DNA of 64,000 nt, taken from NCBI GenBank assembly GCA_943912855.1, contig CALTVC010000006.1:1-64000 (forward strand), given 5' to 3'. This DNA comes from an uncultured Flavobacterium sp. GTDB taxonomy: Bacteria; Bacteroidota; Bacteroidia; Flavobacteriales; Flavobacteriaceae. This document shows positions 16,966 through 24,738 of the stretch, piece by piece; positions within the stretch are counted from its first letter, which is position 1, and every line of letters begins with the position of its first letter. A program made the position numbers and the translations under genes. The notes below the pieces were generated by a model. It had not been told where the DNA came from and made no database searches. It saw only the letters and a list, made by a program, of their open reading frames with translations.

Positions 16966-18918
16966 ATGAGTACAGACACCTCCAAATTCGATAAGATATT
17001 AAACACTTCCGCCCAATACGGGCGCGTGGAACACCAGCCTGACGCCAGCAAAACAGCGCCAAAGAGTAGCCCGGAAGGCACGATGCCCTTCGGTGACCAC
17101 ATCAGCAATTACCAGCGTAATAAAGGCATACCGCTCCGGTCGTTTGAAGACAGCAAGGTCTATATTGTCGGCAGCGGCATTGCCGGGCTTTCCGCCGCTT
17201 ACTATTTTATCAGGGACGGCAGGATACCGGGCAAAAACATCGTTTTCCTCGAACAGTTGCCGGTTGGCGGCGGTTCGCTTGACGGCGCGGGCAATGCCAA
17301 AGACGGCTATGTGCTTCGCGGCGGCAGGGAAATGGAATTTACCTACGAGAACTTCTGGGATATTTTCCAGGACATCCCGGCGCTGGAGCTGCCCGAGCCC
17401 TACAGCGTGCTGGACGAATACCGCCTGCTCAACGACAACGACCCCAATTATTCCAAAGCACGCCTCATCCATAACCAGGGCCAGGTGAAGGATTTTAGCA
17501 AATTCGGGCTGGAGAAGAAAGACCAATTGGCCATCGTTAAGCTATTGCTGAAGCGTAAGGATGAACTGGATGACCTGACCATCGCGGATTATTTCAGCGA
17601 GGAATTCCTGAACAGCAATTTCTGGATGTTCTGGCGCACGATGTTCGCCTTTGAAAACTGGCACAGCCTGCTGGAATGTAAGCTGTATATGCACCGCTTT
17701 TTGCACGACATCGACGGGCTGCGGGATTTCTCTTGCCTGGTATTTTCAAAGTATAACCAATACGACTCCTTTGTCAAACCGTTGCAAAAGTTCCTGAAAG
17801 AAAAAGGCGTACAGCTACAGTTCGGGACACTGGTAAAAGACCTGGACATCCAGACCGATACAGAAGGCAAATATGTAAAAGGCATTGTGACCGAACATAA
17901 CGGCCAGGAAGAGACCATTCAGACCGGCAAAGACGATTTTGTGATCGTAACCACCGGGTCGATGACCGAAGACACCGTCTACGGCGATAACCAGCATGCA
18001 CCGGTTATCGGGATAGACAACAGCACCAGCGGGCAGAGCGCAGGCTGGAAGCTGTGGAAGAACCTTGCCGCCAAATCACCGGTATTCGGCAGGCCGGAAA
18101 AGTTCTGCGGCAACATCGAAAAATCAGCCTGGGAATCCGTTACGCTGACCTGCCGCCCGTCCGCTTTTGTCGATAAGCTGAAAGAGCTGTCGGTGAACGA
18201 CCCTTATTCAGGCAAGACCGTAACCGGCGGTATCATCAGTATCACGGACTCGAACTGGCTGCTAAGCTTTACCTGTAACCGCCAGCCGCAGTTCCCCACC
18301 CAGCCCGACGATGTGCTGGTGCTGTGGGTGTATGCGCTGTTTATGGATAAGAAAGGCAACTACGTGCATAAAACGATGCCCGAATGTACCGGTGATGAGA
18401 TCCTAGAAGAGCTGAGCTATCACCTCGGCCTTATCGGTCAGATCGATGGCATCAAAGAAAACACCATTGTGCGCACGGCATTCATGCCCTATATCACTTC
18501 CATGTTCCTGCCACGGGCAAAGGGCGACCGTCCGCAGATCGTACCCGAAGGTTACAAAAACCTCGGCCTGGTGGGACAGTTCGTGGAAACTAACAACGAT
18601 GTCGTTTTCACGGTGGAGTCTTCTGTCAGGACCGGCCGGGTGGCGGTTTACCAACTGCTGAACCTTAATAAGCAGGTGCCCGACATTTACCCGAAACAAT
18701 ATGATATCCGTTACCTGCTCGGCGCTACCAAAGCCCTGAATGACGGCCAGGCGGTTACCGGCGAGGGCATTCTGAAAAAGTTCCTGAAAAATACCTATTA
18801 CGAACATATCCTGCCTGCGGATGCCCCGGAAGCGGATCACGATTCGTTTTTGGAAGAACATATTAATAAGTTCAAAGACTGGCTCGAAAGTATTAAAGGT
18901 AAGTTTGTAAAATTATAA
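16966..18918 (+). CDS. ohyA: Oleate hydratase, long (Elizabethkingia-type) subfamily
   Basis: A second fatty acid double-bond hydratase, 650 residues. It carries the extra 35-40 residue N-terminus of the Elizabethkingia meningoseptica type, then the FAD fold IVGSGIAGLSAAYYFIRDG and RGGREM with Glu122. Tyr241 lies in KLYMHRFLH. Both residues fall at the same numbers as the catalytic pair of the Elizabethkingia enzyme. It is the last gene of the operon, 23 bases after the hydrolase. Sequence divergence from the 14255 copy shows it is not a recent duplicate; the two belong to separate subfamilies. Confidence 0.96.
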   Translation: MSTDTSKFDKILNTSAQYGRVEHQPDASKTAPKSSPEGTMPFGDHISNYQRNKGIPLRSFEDSKVYIVGSGIAGLSAAYYFIRDGRIPGKNIVFLEQLPVGGGSLDGAGNAKDGYVLRGGREMEFTYENFWDIFQDIPALELPEPYSVLDEYRLLNDNDPNYSKARLIHNQGQVKDFSKFGLEKKDQLAIVKLLLKRKDELDDLTIADYFSEEFLNSNFWMFWRTMFAFENWHSLLECKLYMHRFLHDIDGLRDFSCLVFSKYNQYDSFVKPLQKFLKEKGVQLQFGTLVKDLDIQTDTEGKYVKGIVTEHNGQEETIQTGKDDFVIVTTGSMTEDTVYGDNQHAPVIGIDNSTSGQSAGWKLWKNLAAKSPVFGRPEKFCGNIEKSAWESVTLTCRPSAFVDKLKELSVNDPYSGKTVTGGIISITDSNWLLSFTCNRQPQFPTQPDDVLVLWVYALFMDKKGNYVHKTMPECTGDEILEELSYHLGLIGQIDGIKENTIVRTAFMPYITSMFLPRAKGDRPQIVPEGYKNLGLVGQFVETNNDVVFTVESSVRTGRVAVYQLLNLNKQVPDIYPKQYDIRYLLGATKALNDGQAVTGEGILKKFLKNTYYEHILPADAPEADHDSFLEEHINKFKDWLESIKGKFVKL

Positions 18919-18929
18919 TTCATTTAAAA

Positions 18930-19359
18930 ATGAAATACCTCAGCACACTATTCTCTGCCGTTTTGTTGACATCCGCGGCGTCTGCGTAGCAGGCAGGCGC
19001 CATATTGGGTATCTGGTTCAAACAGGAAAAGGACGGCAAGGTAGAAATGTACGAAAAAGACGGTAAGTACTTTGGCAAACTCACCTGGTTGGAGAACGGT
19101 GTGCGATCCGATGGTAAGACACCCATAAAGGGACACCAAGAACAAGGATGCAAAGCTGCGAACCCGAACGCTGCTCAACGCTGTCATCCTTCAGGGCTTC
19201 GTCTACAAGGAAGGTAAATGGACAGGAGGTACAGTATATGATCCCAAATCGGGTAAAATCTATAGCAGCGAGCTGAAACTGAACGGGGAAAATCTGGAAG
19301 TACGCGGATACATCGGAAGCCCGGCTTTTGGACGCACTTCGGTGTTTACCCGTAAATGA
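18930..19359 (+). pseudogene. Broken DUF2147 protein gene
   Basis: The frame opens at ATG 18930 with a signal peptide (MKYLSTLFSAVLLTSAASA) and is stopped at once by a TAG codon at about 18987. It resumes as AILGIWFKQEKDGKVEMYEK and KYFGKLTWLENG, then shifts frame near 19129, where an extra G in AAAGGGA breaks the expected KDTKNKD. The third part runs through YDPKSGKIYSSELKL and RGYIGSPAFGRTS to TGA at 19357-19359. All pieces match the DUF2147 family in order. Two independent lesions make sequencing error less likely than decay. Confidence 0.8.
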
Positions 19360-19414
19360 AACCCTGTAATTCGTACAAATTAAAATATAGCATATTTAAC
19401 AATTATAATTATAA

Positions 19415-20053
19415 ATGAAAAAAATAACCTTTGCGATAGCAACACTTTTTATTTCAACTGCCGCAATGGCGCAGCAGATCACCATAGATCCGGAAGTAGG
19501 ATTGAATTTTGGGAAAATAAGGACAAAAATCAGCGATAATTCATCAGAATCGGATGACAACAAAACCGGGCTTCGTATCGGAGCAGGTGTTAATATCGGT
19601 CTTTCACAAGGATTTTATGTAAAACCGGGATTGTATTATGGCAACAAAGGATCCCAAACATCGAGCAATACCTTGGGTGATTACAAAACGAGCCTGCATT
19701 ACCTTGAACTTCCCGTAAACTTGGGCTACCAGTACAAGATCAATGGCGGGAAAGCCGGAGGTATTTTTGCCGAGGCAGGACCCTACATCGCCTATGCAAT
19801 AAGCGGAAAATACAAGGGCGATAATATTCCGGTGATAGGATCAACGGAAACCGATATAGAATTTGGTAGTGGAACAACCGAAACCAATGCTTTTGACTGG
19901 GGCTTCAACTTTGGTGGCGGTTACGAATCTCCCTGGGGTGTTTACCTCAAAGCTCAATATGGGCTGGGTCTGGGCAACCTTTCCAATGTGGACGATGTAA
20001 AGTCCAACAATCGTGGATGGGGCTTGTCACTGGGATACAGGTTTAGCTTATAA
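19415..20053 (+). CDS. Outer membrane beta-barrel protein, PorT-like
   Basis: A 212-residue exported protein: signal peptide of about 19 residues ending AAMA-QQ, then strand-turn repeats typical of the small outer membrane beta-barrels of Bacteroidota (IGAGVNIGLSQGFYVKPGLYY, YLELPVNLGYQYKI), ending RFSL. The function is unknown; it probably acts as a structural barrel or small porin. It is followed by a strong terminator at 20077. Its composition is lower in GC than the oleate hydratase operon upstream. Confidence 0.75.
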   Translation: MKKITFAIATLFISTAAMAQQITIDPEVGLNFGKIRTKISDNSSESDDNKTGLRIGAGVNIGLSQGFYVKPGLYYGNKGSQTSSNTLGDYKTSLHYLELPVNLGYQYKINGGKAGGIFAEAGPYIAYAISGKYKGDNIPVIGSTETDIEFGSGTTETNAFDWGFNFGGGYESPWGVYLKAQYGLGLGNLSNVDDVKSNNRGWGLSLGYRFSL

Positions 20054-20076
20054 GTTTCTTTTCTTTTAACAGCAAG

Positions 20077-20108
20077 ATGGGTAAATCTTGATGGTTTACC
20101 CATTTTTT
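20077..20108 (+). terminator. Intrinsic terminator after the beta-barrel gene
   Basis: Stem ATGGGTAAA (20077-20085) and TTTACCCAT (20095-20103) with a 9-base loop, followed by a T-run at 20104-20108. Confidence 0.8.
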
Positions 20109-20128
20109 ATCTTCTTAAAAACATCATT

Positions 20129-21025
20129 ATGAACTTTAAAAACATAACAATAGCAGGCAGCGGTGTTCTGGGATACCAGATCGCCTTCCAAAGTGCCTTT
20201 CATGGGTTTGATGTAACCGTATATGACATCAATGACGAGGTGTTGGAAAAAGCAAGATCAAAATTCGACACCCTTGCGGGAGCTTTCAAAAGGGATTTGG
20301 CTGCGACAGACGAACAACTGACTGACACGAAGAAACGCTTATCGTATAGCTCCGATCTGGCAGAAGCGGTAAAGGATGCCGACCTGTTGATTGAAGCTGT
20401 GCCCGAAAATCCTGAGATCAAAATCGATTTTTACAAAAAGATGGCAGCGGTTGCGCCTAAAAAAACCGTTTTTGCCACCAATTCATCTACCTTGTTGCCA
20501 AGCCAGTTTGCGGAAGCTACAGGCAGACCGGATAAATTTGTTGCCCTGCATTTTGCCAACAATATCTGGGTCAATAACACAGGTGAGGTAATGGGACACC
20601 CAGGTACTTCCAAAGAAACTTTCGATGCCTTGGTTGAATTTGCCAAAGCCATCGGTATGGTAGCACTTCCCTTACACAAGGAACAGCCCGGTTATATTGT
20701 CAATTCCCTTCTGATTCCACTTTTAAGTGCAGCACTAAATCTTTATGTAAATGAAGTGGCAGATGTGGAAACAATCGACAAGACTTGGATGGTTGCCACC
20801 GGAGCACCGGTAGGCCCGTTCGGTATTTTAGATGTGGTCGGTGTAACAACCGCATACAACATCAACAAAATGGCGGCAGATGTCACCAAAGATCCTGCGA
20901 AAATAAAAGCAGCCGAATTACTTAAAACTGAATTTATTGATAAGGGAAAGCTTGGTGTAGCCACTGGTGAGGGCTTTTACAAATACCCAAATCCGGCATA
21001 CAAGGAAAAAGATTTTCTGAAATAG
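20129..21025 (+). CDS. 3-hydroxyacyl-CoA dehydrogenase
   Basis: NAD-dependent oxidoreductase of 298 residues, acting on 3-hydroxyacyl-CoA, for example 3-hydroxybutyryl-CoA. The N-terminal Rossmann fold has ITIAGSGVLGYQIAFQSA at 6-23 with the cofactor Asp in YDIND. The middle carries the family segment LIEAVPENPEIKIDFYKK and ATNSSTLLPS, with His in ALHFANN as the catalytic base. The C-terminal domain ends GEGFYKYPNP. It follows a terminator, so it is separately transcribed. It can be linked to beta-oxidation and fits the fatty acid theme of the region. Confidence 0.9.
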   Translation: MNFKNITIAGSGVLGYQIAFQSAFHGFDVTVYDINDEVLEKARSKFDTLAGAFKRDLAATDEQLTDTKKRLSYSSDLAEAVKDADLLIEAVPENPEIKIDFYKKMAAVAPKKTVFATNSSTLLPSQFAEATGRPDKFVALHFANNIWVNNTGEVMGHPGTSKETFDALVEFAKAIGMVALPLHKEQPGYIVNSLLIPLLSAALNLYVNEVADVETIDKTWMVATGAPVGPFGILDVVGVTTAYNINKMAADVTKDPAKIKAAELLKTEFIDKGKLGVATGEGFYKYPNPAYKEKDFLK

Positions 21026-21116
21026 AAGACCATAATTTATAGGATATCAATTTGTATGTTCCTCAATTATTTTATAAACAAAGATAGAGCTGAGCCTCTT
21101 GGATTAGTTCTATCTT

Positions 21117-21281
21117 TTAATGACCAAAATTTTGAAGCATTTTACCTACATCAATATCCATTCTTGAAAATGCAAACCATTTTTTGCCCAGCTCTTTGAG
21201 TGATGCACCGGTATGATAAAGCTCGGTTAACGCACCTTTGAAAACGGGATATATACTATAACGGACCGGGTTACAACTCAT
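21117..21281 (-). CDS. Small hypothetical protein or C-terminal gene fragment
   Basis: A 54-codon minus-strand frame from ATG 21281 to TAA 21117. Its middle, KGALTELYHTGASLKELGKK, has protein-like composition and looks like the end of a longer conserved protein. The first dozen codons overlap, on the other strand, a fragment of an unrelated T9SS sorting tail. I do not recognise the family. It is probably the leftover 3' end of a gene. Confidence 0.35.
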   Translation of the reverse strand: MSCNPVRYSIYPVFKGALTELYHTGASLKELGKKWFAFSRMDIDVGKMLQNFGH

Positions 21282-21340
21282 CAGGTGTCATGGATCTTAC
21301 AGGCCTGGCAAGCGGCACGTATATCATTCTTATATCAAGA
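21242..21340 (+). pseudogene. Fragment of a T9SS type A sorting tail
   Basis: In the plus frame starting 21242 the sequence reads KRDIYYNGPGYNSSGVMDLT then GLASGTYIILIS. The pattern (short strand, SSGxxDLxGLASGTYIIxIS) is that of the C-terminal type IX secretion signal. It lacks any upstream cargo domain, is closed by TGA immediately before it, and runs out of frame into the DUF1810-like gene. It is a fragment joined to unrelated DNA. Confidence 0.45.
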
Positions 21341-21794
21341 TCTTACCCGATTTTTAAATGCACAGCACCAAATCTATCTGGAGGCTTGTAAAGAAATTCA
21401 ACAAGGCCTTAAGCAATTACACTGGATGTGCTTCACTTTTCCACAGCTAAGAGGTATCGAGCACAGTGATCCCACACAATATTATTTTGCTATTAAAAAT
21501 ATGGAAGAGGCAATGCAATATCTTCGTCATCCTGTTCTTGGCAGCCACCTTAAAGAGATTTCTAAAACCTTATTAGAGGTTAAAGGTAGAACGGCACAGG
21601 AAATCTTCGATTTGAAGAATGTGATTTATGAAAGGTTGCATTATCAACTTTATGCTATAGGAAATTTTTATGTCGAAGTATACTATGATGCCCTTTCTAA
21701 TGAAATCGTGGGTAAACACCCTTTTATATCAGGTAAACATCTGGAAAAGTACTTAAACAATCCTCGCTTTGACCAATGGTCTGCCAGCTGTTAG
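21285..21794 (+). CDS. Chimeric protein: DUF1810 half plus unrelated C-terminus
   Basis: A 169-residue frame starting at GTG. Residues about 18-108 match DUF1810 proteins (LTRFLNAQHQIYLEACKEI, HWMCFTFPQLRGI, HPVLGSHLKEIS), similar to the intact neighbour at 21878. At residue about 109, where DUF1810 should continue into its SSxDLKLxSSMTLF end, the sequence switches to a segment with FYVEVYYDALSNEI and GKHLEKYL, which resembles the end of a small Bacteroidota protein found beside mobile DNA. No good start lies near the true DUF1810 N-terminus. It may be a pseudogene formed by deletion. Confidence 0.5.
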   Translation: MSWILQAWQAARISFLYQDLTRFLNAQHQIYLEACKEIQQGLKQLHWMCFTFPQLRGIEHSDPTQYYFAIKNMEEAMQYLRHPVLGSHLKEISKTLLEVKGRTAQEIFDLKNVIYERLHYQLYAIGNFYVEVYYDALSNEIVGKHPFISGKHLEKYLNNPRFDQWSASC

Positions 21795-21877
21795 TATTGC
21801 ATCAGAGTCTTAGGTTTGATTGTAGCCGTTTCAGTAATAAAATCCCTAAATTTGTATTGACCAGTAAAAAATGAGCT

Positions 21878-22303
21878 ATGCAGAGAGAAAAAGTGACCCG
21901 TTTTATGGTTGCGCATGAAAGAATATATGAAAAGGCACTTATGGAAATAAAAGCCGGGCAAAGATCTACCCATTGGATGTGGTACATTTTCCCCCAGCTC
22001 CGTGGGTTGGGGAGCAGCGACGTTGCTAACTATTATGCCATCAGTAACCTTAAGGAAGCCGCGATTTATTTGAACCACTCGGTATTGGGCAAACACTTAA
22101 TAGAGATCTCAGAGGCGGTACACGAAATTAACGGTAAAACTGCCGAAGAGATATTCGGCTCTTCGGACGAACTGAAACTGTGCGCTTCCATGACGTTGTT
22201 TTCCTTGGTCGAAGGTGTCAATCCGGTTTTCAAAAAGGTGCTGAGTAAATATTTTCAGGGGCAACGCGACGAAAAAACGCTGCTGCTTTTACATTACAAA
22301 TAG
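21878..22303 (+). CDS. DUF1810 family protein
   Basis: A complete, soluble 141-residue DUF1810 protein. The conserved core is present: FMVAHERIYEKALMEIKAGQ, HWMWYIFPQLRGLG, HSVLGKHLIEIS and the end block SSDELKLCASMTLFSLVE. The family function is not established as far as I know. It lies 83 bases after a damaged relative, so the pair may reflect duplication or two acquisitions. Start and length agree with the family. Confidence 0.85.
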   Translation: MQREKVTRFMVAHERIYEKALMEIKAGQRSTHWMWYIFPQLRGLGSSDVANYYAISNLKEAAIYLNHSVLGKHLIEISEAVHEINGKTAEEIFGSSDELKLCASMTLFSLVEGVNPVFKKVLSKYFQGQRDEKTLLLLHYK

Positions 22304-22492
22304 CCTTATTTTTATGCAGATAAAACTGCATATTTCTTATATCAGTACTTTACCACGCTTTTTTTGATACGCTTAGGTTGAAAGTTTCCTAAAGAGAATG
22401 CAGAGGCTTTTGTTTTTTGCCATTAACATTCAAAACATGGTTTAGGCTGTGGCAGGTAAGACAACTATTCAGGGATCATTTTTTTGAACACA

Positions 22493-22518
22493 AAAGGCTA
22501 CCCATAAGGGCAGCCTTT
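22493..22518. terminator. Bidirectional terminator between convergent genes
   Basis: Stem AAAGGCT (22493-22499) with AGCCTTT (22512-22518), extended inward by CCC/GGG with one mismatch, loop ATAA. It lies between the DUF1810 gene and the ankyrin gene and gives TTTT on the minus strand. Confidence 0.65.
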
Positions 22519-22537
22519 ATATCATACAGCTATTAGT

Positions 22538-23050
22538 TTATTGCTCTAAAAGGGCAATCATTTCTTCGTTTTCCTGGATGCGTGCGTGGTCTAATGCCGT
22601 TTTTCCGAAGGCATCTTTAATGGTGGTATCTGCACCGGCAGCCAGCAGCATCTTTACAATTTCTGTTTGCCCAAAGGTAACGGCAAAAATAAGCGCCGGT
22701 GCCTTGTTGTAGTTGGCAAGGTTTACATTGGCCTTGTTTTTAACCAACAGCGCGGCAAGGTTTGTATAACCTTTAAACGCTGCGCCCATAAGGGCTGTAT
22801 TGCCACTGCTATCGGCGGCGTTTACATCGGCACCGTCTTCTATCAGGTAAAGGGCGGCCTCATAGCTGTTGTTATACACGGCGATAATAAGCGGTGTAAA
22901 ACCACGCCCGTCTTTTTTGTTCATATCAGTACCGGCAGATTTTAGCTGGGCAAGCAGGGCAACATCATTAGTGCGTGCGGCACTTATGGCATCCTGTGCA
23001 AAGGCGGCCTGCCCGAGGATTATAAAGAGTAGGAAAACAAAACGTTTCAT
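22538..23050 (-). CDS. Exported ankyrin-repeat protein paired with catalase
   Basis: A 170-residue protein with a signal peptide (residues 1-18, ending AAFA-QD) and about four ankyrin repeats: GRGFTPLIIAVYNNSYEAAL, SGNTALMGAAFKGYTNLAAL, NKAPALIFAVTFGQTEIVKM and FGKTALDHA. It follows catalase by one base and is clearly co-transcribed. In other bacteria an ankyrin protein beside a periplasmic catalase is needed for full catalase activity, so a helper role is likely here. No enzyme motif is present. Confidence 0.88.
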   Translation of the reverse strand: MKRFVFLLFIILGQAAFAQDAISAARTNDVALLAQLKSAGTDMNKKDGRGFTPLIIAVYNNSYEAALYLIEDGADVNAADSSGNTALMGAAFKGYTNLAALLVKNKANVNLANYNKAPALIFAVTFGQTEIVKMLLAAGADTTIKDAFGKTALDHARIQENEEMIALLEQ

Positions 23051-23051
23051 T

Positions 23052-24575
23052 TTAACCCTGTATTAATTTTTCGAGTTCTTCACGGGTCATTTTAAGCTCT
23101 TTAGCCAGGCGGGTGCCATACTCAAAATCAGCCTGGTAAAAATAGTACACCATTTTAGCCACGGTTTTTTTGTCTTTAACCTGTTTAAGCGCACCCGAAA
23201 GGTTAGCTATCAGTGCATCTTTGTCTTTTTTACTGAATGATTTGTAAAGTGCGCCTGCCTGGGCAAAATCGTTTGGCTTAGAAATTTTAGACTGTGTTGT
23301 TTCTATACCGGTAAAGAGCGATTTTGAGTATTTAAATTTTGGAGAATCAGTAACTGCCGGGTTAGAGGCCGACGGCTGGTAGTTTACGTCTCCGCTTTGC
23401 CTGCGCATGCTCATTACGCCATCCTGGTTGTAAGTGGTAACGGCAACCTTAGGCGCATTTACAGGCAGCTGCTGGAAGTTTCCGCCAAGGCGGTAACGCT
23501 GTGTGTCAAAATAAGAAAAAAGGCGCCCCTGAAGCAGTTTATCTTCGCTGGGCTCTATACCCGGAACCAGCGTGCCCGGTGCAAAGGCAGACTGCTCTAC
23601 CTCCTGGAAAAAGCTCTCCGGGTTGCGGTTTAGGGTAAGGGTGCCTACCAGTACAGGTTTTGCAACCGTTTCCGGCCATACTTTTGTAACATCTACCGGA
23701 TTAAAGTCAAGCTTATCAAAGTCTTCCTTTTTAAGCATTTGCACATACAAATCCCATTTCGGGAAGTTGCCCGCGGCAATAGCATCCCTTAAATCAAGGG
23801 TGGCGTGCTCTATAAGGGTACTTTGTATTTTATTGGCTTCTTCCTGAGAAAGGTTGCGCTCGCCCTGTTTTGTTTTCCAGGTATATTTTACATAGGTTAC
23901 TTCGCCTTTGTCATTTACCCATTTAAAGGCATGAACGCCGGATCCGTTCATTTCCCTATAGTTTGCCGGTATGCCATAGTCTGAAAACAACCAGGTAAGC
24001 ATGTGTGTGGCTTCCGGGATATTGGCAAAAAAGTCGAAAACACGGTTAGGGTCTGATGCCCCGTTTGTTACGGGCGACGGCTTAAAGGCGTGCACCATAT
24101 CGGGGAATTTTATGGCATCGCGAATAAAAAACACCGGGAGGTTGTTGCCCACAAGGTCATAATTGCCCTGTTCGGTATAAAACTTTACGGCAAAACCGCG
24201 CGGGTCACGATAGCTTTCGGGCGATCCTTTAGGGTGTACCACGGTTGAAAAGCGCACAAATACCGGGGTTGGCTTACCGGCCTGGCTTAAAAAAGCGGCC
24301 TGTGTTACATCAGAGAAATCGGCTGCGGCTACAAACTCGCCATACGCACCGGCGCCACGTGCATGCACCACCCTTTCCGGAATGCGTTCGCGGTCAAAGG
24401 CGGCTAGTTTTTCTATAAGGTGAATGTCTTCGAGCAATACCTGCCCATCGTTACCTATGGTTTTAGAATTTTGATTATCCCCCACAGGTGTGCCGGTATT
24501 AGTGGTAAGCGACTGGCCAAAGAGGCTGGCAGTTGCCAGTAACAGCCCGTTTAAAAGCATAATTTTTTTCAGCAT
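23052..24575 (-). CDS. katA: Periplasmic catalase
   Basis: Monofunctional heme catalase that breaks hydrogen peroxide into water and oxygen. The 507-residue protein begins with a signal peptide (about 20 residues, ending ASLFG-QS), so it acts in the periplasm. The distal His is in RVVHARGAGAYGEF (about 71), the RFSTV segment follows, and the proximal Tyr is in RLFSYFDTQRYRLG. This small-subunit catalase is intact and followed after one base by an ankyrin gene. It is distinct in size and sequence from the catalase-like protein at 9784. Confidence 0.95.
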   Translation of the reverse strand: MLKKIMLLNGLLLATASLFGQSLTTNTGTPVGDNQNSKTIGNDGQVLLEDIHLIEKLAAFDRERIPERVVHARGAGAYGEFVAAADFSDVTQAAFLSQAGKPTPVFVRFSTVVHPKGSPESYRDPRGFAVKFYTEQGNYDLVGNNLPVFFIRDAIKFPDMVHAFKPSPVTNGASDPNRVFDFFANIPEATHMLTWLFSDYGIPANYREMNGSGVHAFKWVNDKGEVTYVKYTWKTKQGERNLSQEEANKIQSTLIEHATLDLRDAIAAGNFPKWDLYVQMLKKEDFDKLDFNPVDVTKVWPETVAKPVLVGTLTLNRNPESFFQEVEQSAFAPGTLVPGIEPSEDKLLQGRLFSYFDTQRYRLGGNFQQLPVNAPKVAVTTYNQDGVMSMRRQSGDVNYQPSASNPAVTDSPKFKYSKSLFTGIETTQSKISKPNDFAQAGALYKSFSKKDKDALIANLSGALKQVKDKKTVAKMVYYFYQADFEYGTRLAKELKMTREELEKLIQG

Positions 24576-24738
24576 TGTTAATTGTATTTAAATTGAACAA
24601 GCCAAAAATACCTTTAAGTGTTACTGGTTATTTATTTTGGCAATTGTAAGATTTTATTACAGCATAAAGATTTCCAATGATTATATTAACGAGTGTGCTA
24701 AGGTTTGTCTCACACAAGGATGCGAAATAATTATTTTT

